Below are positions 17,133 through 25,261 of a stretch of DNA of 64,000 nucleotides, piece by piece. Source of the stretch: Sulfopaludibacter sp963835555 (GTDB lineage Bacteria > Acidobacteriota > Terriglobia > Bryobacterales > Bryobacteraceae); the NCBI GenBank assembly GCA_963835555.1, contig CAWIGC010000035.1, positions 186,001-250,000 on the forward strand. The letters run 5' to 3'. The number at the start of each line of letters is the position of its first letter. Position 1 is the first letter of the stretch. The notes below the pieces were generated by a model that searched no databases, was not told where the DNA came from, and was given only the letters and a program-made list of their open reading frames with translations. The translations under genes were made by a program, and so were the position numbers.

Positions 17133-17687
17133 ATGAGTTCCCATGCGAAGCCTCTCTGGCAACGGGACGGTGTCCAACTGGCGGGAGTCCTTGCCGTCGG
17201 AGTGGTCCTGACGCTGCTTTTCCGGATGGATAGCGGCCCGTCAACGGCCGGCCAGCTACGAAACCCCGTGGACCGCAAATCTATGCCGGACATTGCCTCC
17301 ACCGATCTTCGAGGGAATCCATGGCGGCTCAGTGAACATAAAGGGCAAGCGGTCCTGGTCAATGTCTGGGCGTCCTGGTGCCCTCCCTGCCGTGAGGAAA
17401 CTCCCGGGTTTGTTCGCGTCGCCAGGGAATACAACGGGAAGGGATTTGAGATAGTCGGTGTTTCGGCGGATGAAGGTCCGGCGCCGGTGCGGCGATTCGT
17501 GGACCAGTTCCATGTACCGTACCCCGTCATACTGCCGGGCGCCGATTCGCCAGTGATCGCCGCGGTCGAATCCCTACCGACCTCCTTTTTGATCGATCGC
17601 AAGGGGCGGGTGGCCACGGTTTACGTGGGTGCGGTCAGCGAGCGGCAACTGCGCGGGGACATCGACCGCGTACTCAAAGAGCAGTAG
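17133..17687 (+). CDS. Membrane-anchored TlpA/ResA-like thiol-disulfide oxidoreductase
   Basis: A 184-residue protein with one N-terminal membrane anchor (LAGVLAVGVVLTLLF) and a thioredoxin fold facing outwards. The redox motif is WASWCPPC, near residue 82. A cis-Pro region is in VESLPTSFLIDRKGRV and the domain closes with a helix ending VLKEQ. Such proteins reduce extracytoplasmic disulfides, often in cytochrome c maturation; that could serve the haem proteins in this window but is only inferred. The ATG at 17133 is preceded by an in-frame GTG at 17130. Its stop lies 7 bp from the convergent nitrate operon. Confidence 0.9.
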   Translation: MSSHAKPLWQRDGVQLAGVLAVGVVLTLLFRMDSGPSTAGQLRNPVDRKSMPDIASTDLRGNPWRLSEHKGQAVLVNVWASWCPPCREETPGFVRVAREYNGKGFEIVGVSADEGPAPVRRFVDQFHVPYPVILPGADSPVIAAVESLPTSFLIDRKGRVATVYVGAVSERQLRGDIDRVLKEQ

Positions 17688-17694
17688 CCGCCGT

Positions 17695-17932
17695 TCAGCC
17701 CTGACGGACATCGGAGTCGATCCGGTCCACGAACCGGTAGAGCGCAAAGCAGCCTGCAAACAGAATTCCGGAGATGATGCGCGCCGGGGACGGCGGCTTC
17801 CCGATGGCCGGCCAGGTACGATTCCAGCGTCGCGGAGAGCAGCCAGATCTGCACAATCAGCAGAATCACAATCAGCGCCATGGCGCCATCGATGGCCGTG
17901 AGCCCGCGGTTCTGCGGCGGGTGCGCATTCAT
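17695..17932 (-). pseudogene. Small membrane protein of the nitrate operon (frameshifted)
   Basis: Last gene of the minus-strand nitrate operon. It begins at the ATG at 17932 (MNAHPPQNRGLTAIDGAMAL), overlapping the Rieske stop (ATGA). A first membrane helix is readable (ALIVILLIVQIWLLSATLES). After GHREAAVPGA the frame is lost near 17795; one base fewer would continue IISGILFAGCFALYRFVDRI, a second helix, to a TGA at 17695. Two membrane helices suggest an anchor or small subunit of the oxidoreductase; the assignment is by context only. The single-base insertion is shared in style with the other five genes of the operon. Confidence 0.65.
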
Positions 17933-18444
17933 GCGCTTTCTCCTTCCATGCGGATCGCCACCAGTTGGCCGTCCTGGTTTTCCAGCGCCACGCGCGGCAG
18001 CGGCCGCCTGCGGCGGACCCTGCAGCACCGAGCCATCGGCGATCGAAAAGAAGCCCTGGTGGCAAGGGCATTCCAGCCGGTTTTGCTCCTTCTCGTAGTA
18101 AACCGCGCACGAAAGATGCGTGCACTTCTGGCTGTAGGCCACGTAAGAATCGCCGCCGGTGCGCACCAGGATGCAGGGATCGTCGGCCGTTGGGTAGGCG
18201 AATATCTTCACGCCGCCCACCGCGATTTCGTCCGGCTGCCGCCACCGCCATTCGCGGATACGACGGCGCGCGGTGGAATGCCGACGCGGGCCAGGATCCA
18301 CAAATTGCCCGCCAACATTCCGAAGCTCGTCAAAGTCAGGAATTTGGTGAACTGGCGGCGGTTCACATACCGTTCGTCGGCCGTGAAAACCGAGAATTCG
18401 TCCCGCCACAGCGGCGTGCTAGAAGGCTTGCGGAACCAGCTCAT
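17929..18444 (-). pseudogene. Rieske [2Fe-2S] protein of the nitrate operon (frameshifted)
   Basis: Starts at the ATG at 18444 (MSWFRKPSSTPLWRDEF), overlapping the ferredoxin-subunit stop. A Tat-like N-terminal anchor follows (NRRQFTKFLTLTSFGMLAGN). The Rieske domain contains both ligand motifs, CTHLSC and CPCHQGFF, separated by 13 residues. The frame is broken near 18270 (before IREWRWRQPDEIAVGG) and again near 18005, where GPPQ should continue RPLPRVALENQDGQLVAIRM. A Rieske centre here would pass electrons between quinol or cytochrome b and the molybdenum subunit; this is inferred from gene order. Iron-sulfur ligands are intact despite the indels. Confidence 0.82.
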
Positions 18445-19019
18445 TTTCTCCCTCCCAGGTGTAATCGGCCACATCGATCGCGATCTCGCCGGCATTGGCC
18501 GGCGCCATCATGTAGACCTTGGTCGTGATCTTCTGGTTTCCGAACCAGAAGGTGTTGACGGGCTTCTCCCGCCGCGTGGCCGCAATGGTTTCCGGCGTCA
18601 CATAGGCCAGCGCCTGGCTGGGGCACACCGTGGCGCACATGGGCCGCTTTCCGACGGAGGTGCGGTCGTAGCACATGTCGCACTTCATCATCTGCTCGTA
18701 TTCCGGCACCAGCTTGGGGATTCCGAACGGGCACGCCAGCACGCAATTGGAGCAGCCGATGCAGCGCGGTTTCAGCGACGACCCGACAATGCCGTCTTCG
18801 TACTTCTTGATGGCGTCGGCCGGGCAAACCTGCGCGCACGTGGGGTCGTCGCAGTGCCAGCAGACGTAGGCCGCGGTGGCGATGGTTTCCTGGCGGTCCA
18901 CGAAATCGAAGTTGATCATCGAAATGCCGCGATGCGTGTCGCACTCCTCGCAGGCCTTCAGGCAGCGACTGGCAGCCGATGCAGCGCGAAGGGTCGACAT
19001 AGAATTCCATGCCGAACAT
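18419..19019 (-). pseudogene. Four-cluster ferredoxin-type electron-transfer subunit (frameshifted near N-terminus)
   Basis: Starts at the ATG at 19019, sharing a base with the stop of the catalytic-subunit gene (TAATG). The first 18 residues (MFGMEFYVDPSRCIGCQS) are in one frame and the rest in another. One extra C near 18968 separates CIGCQS from CLKACEECDTHRG. The remainder carries a NrfC/DmsB-type set of Cys motifs: CDDPTCAQVCPADA, CIGCSNCVLACPFG and CDMCYDRTS...PMCATVCPSQAL. It should hold about four [4Fe-4S] clusters and connect the molybdopterin subunit to the membrane or Rieske partner. Except for the one indel the protein looks complete. Confidence 0.88.
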
Positions 19020-21224
19020 TACGAGCGCTCTCCCGGGCCCGCGGCCTTCTCAATCCGGCAGGCCGACACCTTGTATTCGGGAATCTTGCTGCGCGGGTCC
19101 AGCGTCCGGTGGGTAAGCCGGTTGGCGCTTCGTCCGCCCGGCCAGTGGTAGGGAATGAAGACCGTGTCGGGCCGGATGGTGCGCACCACCATCGCCTGCA
19201 GCGTGATCGCGCTGCGGCGGGAGGTCACGGTGACCCAGTCGCCGCGTGCGGATTCCGTGCTGCTCCGCCAGGCGCGGATGGATCTCCAGTTTCGGTTCGG
19301 GATACTGATCCACCAACGCTCCGATGCGGCGCGTCTGCGTGCCGGAGAGATACTGGCTCACCACGCGGCCGGTCGTGAGATAGATCGGGATACTCCGCGT
19401 CCACCGGATCGCCGCTTTCGCGCCATGCCAGGCTCATGAAATGGGCTTTGCCGTCGGCGATGGAAGAAGCGGCCGTCTTCGAACAAGCCGCGGCGTGCCG
19501 GGATGGTCGAGCGTCGGGCAGGGCCAGAAGACGCCCATCTGCCGGTCGATCTTCTCGTAGGTGATGCCGTAGTAATCGGCCAGGCCGCCCTGCGAAGCCT
19601 GCCGCAGTTCCTCGAAGATCTCGCGCGGCTCGTGGAAGGGAAAGTACTGGCCGCGGCCCAGGCGGCGCGCCAGGTCGCAGATGATCTCGGAATCCGTGCG
19701 GGCGTTGCCGGGCGGATCCACCGCCTTCTGAATATGGATGACGCGCGCCTCCACGTTGGCGGTGACGCCTTCCTCTTCCTCCTGCAGGCTGCCGGCGAGC
19801 ACCACATCCGCATGCGCCGCGGTCTCGGAAAGAAAGAAATCGATCACGCCGAAGAATTCCAGCTTCTCCAGCGCTTCGCGCGTGAAGTTCGCGTCGGGCA
19901 GGGAAACCAGCGGGTTGAAGCACATCGAAAGCAGGCCTTTGATTTCGCCCGCGTGGATGGCGTTCATGATCTCGACCGCGGTGTAGCCCGGTCCCGGCAA
20001 ATCGTCCGGCGAGATGCCCCACACCCCGGCCACGTGCGCGCGCGCGGCCGGATCGGTGAGGCTGCGCTGGCCCGGCAATTGGTCGCACTTCTGTCCGTGT
20101 TCGCGCCCGCCCTGGCCGTTGCCCTGCCCGGTGATCATGATCAGGGCCGGCGCCTTCGCGTCCGATATTGCCGGTGGCCAGCGCGATGGCCACCACCGCC
20201 TCGCAATTCTCGACGCCCTTGGAGTGGTGTTCCAGTCCGCGCGCGTGCATGCAGCATGGCCCGGCGGGATTCGCCGATCCAATGCGCGGCCTTCTCGATG
20301 GCTTCCGGCGCCACGCCGCTCACCTCGGCGGCGCGCCGCGGATTCCAGGCCTCTACCGATTCCGCGGTCTTCTCGAAGCCCGTGGTATGCGCGTCGATGA
20401 ACGTCGCGGTCCGTCAGCCCGTCGCGGATGATCACGTGCAGCATCGCCATCAGCAGCGCGAGGTCCGTCCCGGGCCGCACCGGCAGATACAGGTCGGCGT
20501 TGCGCGCGATGGGGGTGAAGCGCGGATCGGCGACGATCAGTTTGGCGCCGCTTGATCGCGAGCCCGCCAGATGTAGTCGGTGGTGATGGGCGCGCACTCG
20601 CCGATATTGGCGCCGATCGCCATCAGGACTTCGGCTTGCGGCGATATCGTTCCACGGATTGGGCGCGCGGTCCACGCCCAGCGCGCCTTTGTAGGCGGTG
20701 CCGGCGGACACCATGCACAGGCGGCCGTTGTAATCGATGTGCCGCGTGCCCAGAGCGACGCGCGCGAATTTGCCCATCAGGTACGCCTTCTCGGTGGTCA
20801 GCGACGCGCCGCCGTAGACCGCCACCGAATCCTTGCCGTACTTCTCCTGGAGTTCGCGGAGACGGCGCGCGGTGAAATCCAGAGCCTCGTCCCACGTCGC
20901 CGGGCGGAAGCCTTCCGGCGGTTCGCATCAGCGGATCGAGCAGGCGGTCCGGATGGTTGCCCTGCAGGTAGCGCTTGACGCCCTTGGGGCAAAGCATGCC
21001 GCGGTTGAACGGAAACTCCTCCCACGGCTCGAACCCGGTCACGCGGTTGTCGCGGACCTTGAGCTGAATGCCGCACTGCTGGCCGCAGAAGCAGCAATGG
21101 GTCTTCACCAGCTTCTCGCCCTGTTTGCCCGATTCTCCCTTGCCAGCCCCCCGGCGGATGTGTAGTTCAGGTGCGGACCGAAGCGGCTGTTCAGTTCGTC
21201 CTGGGAACTCGGCGGTTTAGCCAC
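19019..21224 (-). pseudogene. Molybdopterin (bis-MGD) nitrate-reductase-type catalytic subunit with many frameshifts
   Basis: Begins with a GTG at 21224 behind an excellent AAGGAGG. The N-terminal [4Fe-4S] motif is THCCFCGQQCG with a fourth Cys in GMLCPKG. Readable blocks then alternate among the three frames: MGKFARVALGTRHIDYNGRL, AKLIVADPRFTPIARNADLY, GNIGREGAGP, ITGQGNGQGGREHGQKCDQL, FFGVIDFFLSETAAHADVVL, and the C-terminal cofactor domain TVFIPYHWPGGRSANRLTHR. At least ten single- or few-base indels are needed to join them, most being one extra base. The family (NarB/NasA/FdhF-like oxidoreductases) and the NarK-like neighbour point to nitrate. Conserved motifs survive, and there are few stop codons other than those created by the shifts. 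Confidence 0.85.
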
Positions 21225-22001
21225 GCGATTCCTCCTTGATCCTCAGTTGGGCGGTGGACAGCGATTTTCGTTTGCATGCCGGGCACAGCGCCTGCCAGTG
21301 GCCGGCCGGTCCCGGGCGTGGCGTAATCGAAGCCGACTTGCGGCAGCACCGCGCGCAGGTCGTCGATGTGCATGTGCGAGGCGAACCGCTCGCCGCAGCG
21401 CGCGCAGTGGGCGCCGGGGTCGTCGAGGCCGGCCTCCTGGTAGAGCTTCACGCCGAGTTGCGCCGGCCGCTGGAAGATGTGGAAGAACTTGCCGAACGGC
21501 AGAAAGAGCAGCGCGGCGATCACCGTGATGGCGTGCAGAATCGCCAGGAAGCTGTACGACGAGCCGCGCAGCCATTCCTGCGAAACCGTCAGCGCCAGGC
21601 CGGTCACCGAAATCGCGAACAGCAGGATGATCGGCAGGAAGTCCATGCCGAACTGCTGCAGCGTGCGCGCGCCCTTGTCGGTCATGCGCCGCCACAGGGA
21701 GAGCGCGATGCCCGCCAGCACCAGCACCGCCGAGATGTCCAGCCCGTGAAACAAGCAGCCACGCTGTCACAGCGTGTGCAGGCGAAACGATCCCATCGGA
21801 AAGCCGAACAGGTAGGTGACGTAGGTCAGCTGGTCGCCGGGAAGCGTGCGGAAGTGAATCCAGCCGAAGACCAGCGGAAAGGTGATGGCGACGGCCAGCA
21901 GGCATCCCCAGAAGAGGCACTGGTGCATCCACCAGCGCAGGCGCGAACGGTGGGCGATGAAGCGCTGCGCCGGCCAGGTGAGTCGCCGCCAGTGTGCTCA
22001 C
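21217..22001 (-). pseudogene. Cytochrome-b-like membrane protein with C-terminal zinc-ribbon-like tail (frameshifted)
   Basis: The readable protein has membrane segments WWMHQCLFWGCLLAVAITF, ISAVLVLAGIALSLW, FLPIILLFAISVTGLALTVS and LAILHAITVIAALLFLPFGK. His residues in HQC, LFHG and LHA suit NarI-type haem ligation. The C-terminal soluble tail has CARCGERF and, after a shift near 21303, ALCPACKRK, a CxxC...CxxC pair. Breaks occur near 21985, at a short inverted repeat near 21768, and near 21303. A GTG at 22001 overlaps a possible NarK stop; fusion to the NarK C-terminus cannot be excluded. It probably connects the quinone pool to the molybdenum enzyme. Confidence 0.72.
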
Positions 22002-23449
22002 GCGAAACAGGCTGCGGACACACCCCTCGCCGGCGGTACAGTTCCCAGCCGCGATCCCAATACACGCGCGTGGGCGGTTTTTCCAGCCAGACGTTGTAGT
22101 GGTAGACCACGCCCCAGGTGGCGAAGACCACGGCGAAGGTGTAGATCACCAGCGCCGGGTCGAAGTTCTGCAGATTCCGCGAGCCCACCACAATGGCGGC
22201 GACCAGAAGCGCGGTCCAGAGCGTGGCCCATGCGCCGGCGCGCAGCCGGTCGGCGGTGCGCCGGAGGTCGGCGGGCAGGGCGATATCGAGGGCCTGCTGC
22301 CGCGGCACGAAGACTCTTGTGATTGGCCCACCACAATAGCCAGCGCGGTGAGCGGCCAGCAGCGCGAAGCCCGGCCAGATGGCGCCGGTACGGCTGCGGA
22401 AGAACGCCAGCAGCAGCGGCGGGAAGAAGCCGCCGAGCCCGCCCATGGCGCCCACCAGTCCCGTGACCGTGCCGGTCTGATTCGGGAAATATTGCGGCAC
22501 CAGTTTGAACACCGCGCCATTCCCGAGGCCGAGCAGCGCCGCGCAGCCGAGAGCGCCCACCGTGAAGGGAATCATCGAGGGCCACGCCAGCAGCATGCGC
22601 GAAGGGAGCGACACCCGAGGAAAACCGCGGACAACACGCGCGCGCCGCCGATGCGGTCCGAGAGCCATCCGCCCACCGGGCGCAGCAGCGTCGCCAGCAC
22701 CACGAACCCGGCGGTGCGGAAGCCCGCGTCGGCGGCCGCCAGATGGAATTCGTCCTTCAGCAGCGTCGGCAGGTAGATGGAAAACGCGACGAATCCGCCG
22801 AACGTCAGGAAGTAAAAGGCCGAGAGCAGCCACGACAGCCTTTCGCGGGTGAACACCTCGACCATCGGTCCCAAGCCCTTCCGCGGCGCGCCCGCGGGCG
22901 CCGGCGCATTGCGCGCCAGCAGTCCGAACGCCACCGCCCAAACCACCAGCATCACAGCGATACCGCGGAATACCGAGGCCATGCCGAACCTGCGCGGCCA
23001 CTACCGGGCCCAGGAATACCGCCGCCGATTGCCCGATGTTGCCCAGTCCGTAGACGCCCAGCGCGCTGCCCTGGCGCTCCGGCGGAGTCCACCGCGATAC
23101 GTATCCCACGCCGATGGCGAACGAAGAGCCCGCCAGTCCCAGGAAGAACGCGGCTATCAGCAGGCCGGCGTAGGTTCCCTGCTGCGGCACAATCCAGACG
23201 GGGATCGCCACCGCGGCCATCAGGAGGGAGAAGATCGCGCGGCCGCCGAAACGGTCGGTGAGAATGCCCATGGGGATGCGCGCCAGAGACCCCAGGAGCA
23301 CCGGAATGGCAGCCAGCAACGCCGTCTCCGAGCGACGTCAGATGAAAGCTCTCGCGAAAGCGGGGAGCGAAGGCGCCGATCAGCCCCCATGCCGCGAAAC
23401 AGACCGTGAACGAAATCGTGCCGAGTGCGACGTGGCGCCGGTTGCCCAT
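21998..23449 (-). pseudogene. NarK-like MFS nitrate/nitrite transporter (frameshifted)
   Basis: First gene of the operon, ATG at 23449 with GAGGAGGGAA just upstream. Membrane segments typical of nitrate-porter MFS proteins are visible in alternating frames: LGTISFTVCFAAWGLIGAFA, IPMGILTDRFGGRAIFSLLM, the Gly-rich nitrate-signature stretch FFLGLAGSSFAIGVGYVSRW, LRPVGGWLSDRIGGARVLS, and a second signature GLGNGAVFKLVPQYFPNQTG. Frame breaks fall near 23328, 22985, 22605 and 22340. The C-terminal end (WLEKPPTRVYWDRGWELYRR) runs directly into the next gene. It would bring nitrate in or exchange it for nitrite. Confidence 0.85.
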
Positions 23450-23549
23450 TTCCCTCCTCTTTCGGCCAGTCTATCGTTTGCTTAATTCTATCGCGGTGAC
23501 CGAAGTCACCAGGGAATTGGGCAGGCTATTTATCCTACACTCAGGGTGG

Positions 23550-24041
23550 ATGCTCACGCGCGACCTTGTCTCCAAGATTGCCGAACAGATCGAACGTACC
23601 AGCCATTTAACCGGACTTGTGCCGGAGGGGCAGCTACATTGGACGCCGCCGGTTCCCGGGGCATGGAGCGCGGGTGAACTGCTTGGCCATCTGCTGGACT
23701 GCCTCGCGGGATTCTGCGCCGTGCTTTACAAAGCGGAACCGGACCGGCTGCGGCACTTCGAAGGCCTGCGCGATCTTCCAGTCAATCGCGCCTGCAATCC
23801 GGATGAGGCGCAGCGCCGGATCGCGATCTACCGCGCGCACATCGAAGAGGGCTTTGTGCTTGTAGATGACGCGGCTTTGGGTCGTAAGCTGCCGACGATC
23901 TTCGTGCCTGAAGGGGAAACCCTGATGACCCTGCTGCTGGGCAATCTGGAACACCTCATCAATCACAAGCACCAGTTGTTCGTGTACCTGAAGCTGATGG
24001 CAGTGGATGTCCGGAGTTCGGACCTGTACCGGTTTCGTTAG
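23550..24041 (+). CDS. DinB-family protein
   Basis: About 163 residues from the ATG at 23550; an open frame continues upstream but overlaps the NarK 5' end. The four-helix-bundle pattern with metal-binding residues is visible: GELLGHLLDCLAGF (His/Asp), ...HIEEGF..., and LLGNLEHLINHKHQLFVYL (His-x3-His). DinB-like enzymes include thiol-dependent transferases; many are uncharacterised. The stop overlaps that of the convergent VWFA-like gene by four bases. No operon partner. Confidence 0.75.
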   Translation: MLTRDLVSKIAEQIERTSHLTGLVPEGQLHWTPPVPGAWSAGELLGHLLDCLAGFCAVLYKAEPDRLRHFEGLRDLPVNRACNPDEAQRRIAIYRAHIEEGFVLVDDAALGRKLPTIFVPEGETLMTLLLGNLEHLINHKHQLFVYLKLMAVDVRSSDLYRFR

Positions 24042-25177
24042 CTGGCGTAATAGCCGGCGCGAGCCTGCACAACCAGATCCTTCTTCTTGGGGGTCTTGGC
24101 CGTCACGTGAATGTGACGGTAGACTCCGGGTTCAGACGGCGAGTCCGGCGTATAGCCTATGTTGTACTGGCTGCGGAGATCCTCTTCGATATCCGCGAAG
24201 ATTTTGTCCAGCGGGTGAAAGTGGGAAACCTGGTAGAAGCGGCCGCCGGTTTCCGTGGCAATCTGTTGCAGCACCTTCTTGCCGTCCGGACGTTCCTGCC
24301 CCCCGCCCGGCATGGGATACCGGCGCCGTCCGTAGCCCGGACCCATACCCGGGCCATAAGCGGCGGAATCGGAGAAAAGCACGGAATAGACCAGGGTGTC
24401 CGCCTTCTGGGCGGAACCGATGCTTTGGAAGAGTGTGACCTTGCTACCGGTGTCCACTCCGTCGGTGAGCAGGATCAGTGCCTTGCGACCCTTCTGCTTG
24501 CTCATCAGGTCATCGGAGGAGAGCAGAATGGCATCGTACATTTTGGTGCCGCCGCGGCCGCCGCCGCCCTGCGGGTACCTACGCCCCTGTGGATAGCCGC
24601 CGCCGGGATAACGGCCCGGTGGATAGCCTCCGCCCGGATAACCTCCGCCTTGCGGATAGTTGCCTCCCTGCTGTGGAGTCTGTTGCTGCGGGGGGCGGCC
24701 CACTTGTAACAGGTCCAGCGCCTGTTCCAGTTTCTGGCGGGAAGCGGTGAAATCCTGCAGCAGTTCGGTCTCGTAATCGAAATGAATCACAAAGGCCAGA
24801 TCGCGATCTTCCCGCAGAATCCGGCTAAAAAACGCCAGGCCGGCGGTGCGCTCGTCACCCAGCACGCCGGCCTGGCTGCCGCTGGTATCCACCAGCAGGC
24901 CGAGATAGAGCGGAAGACTGCTTTCCCGCTCGAAGAACTTGATGGTTTGCGGACGGCCCTCTTCGTCCAGTGCAAAATCGTCCTTTGACAGATCTTTGAT
25001 AATCTTCCCGGATTTGTCCCGCACTGTCGCGAAGACGTTTACCACTTTCACGTCCGCTGAATATTTCGGCGGTTGCCCGGCGGCGGGGCCCTCCTGGCCG
25101 GAGAGCAGGCGCGCGGCCGGGAACAGGGACAGGGCGGACAACAGGTCGCGCCGGGTGAGCTTGTGGCTGGTGAACAC
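24038..25177 (-). CDS. Secreted VWFA-related protein (acidobacterial type)
   Basis: About 379 residues from a GTG at 25177; no ATG lies nearby, and the longer open frame runs antisense into the peptidase gene and is rejected. A twin-Arg-like export sequence (LTRRDLLSALSLFPAARLL) is followed by a beta-rich segment (VVNVFATVRDKSGKIIKDLS KDDF) and a von Willebrand A domain with the MIDAS residues DTSGS and a second motif ILLTDGVDTGS. A 60-residue Gln/Gly/Pro/Tyr repeat (GGGYPGGGYPPGRYPGGGYP) interrupts the domain. The family is very common in Acidobacteriota; function unknown, probably protein-protein contact outside the cytoplasm. Divergent from the S41 peptidase across 84 bp. Confidence 0.82.
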   Translation of the reverse strand: MFTSHKLTRRDLLSALSLFPAARLLSGQEGPAAGQPPKYSADVKVVNVFATVRDKSGKIIKDLSKDDFALDEEGRPQTIKFFERESSLPLYLGLLVDTSGSQAGVLGDERTAGLAFFSRILREDRDLAFVIHFDYETELLQDFTASRQKLEQALDLLQVGRPPQQQTPQQGGNYPQGGGYPGGGYPPGRYPGGGYPQGRRYPQGGGGRGGTKMYDAILLSSDDLMSKQKGRKALILLTDGVDTGSKVTLFQSIGSAQKADTLVYSVLFSDSAAYGPGMGPGYGRRRYPMPGGGQERPDGKKVLQQIATETGGRFYQVSHFHPLDKIFADIEEDLRSQYNIGYTPDSPSEPGVYRHIHVTAKTPKKKDLVVQARAGYYAS

Positions 25178-25261
25178 TTCGGATAAAAAGATGCGCCAAA
25201 GCGGCGTTTCGTTACACCGGAACGGGAAACTCCTGTTCGTGACGCATGTATACTGCGAGAT

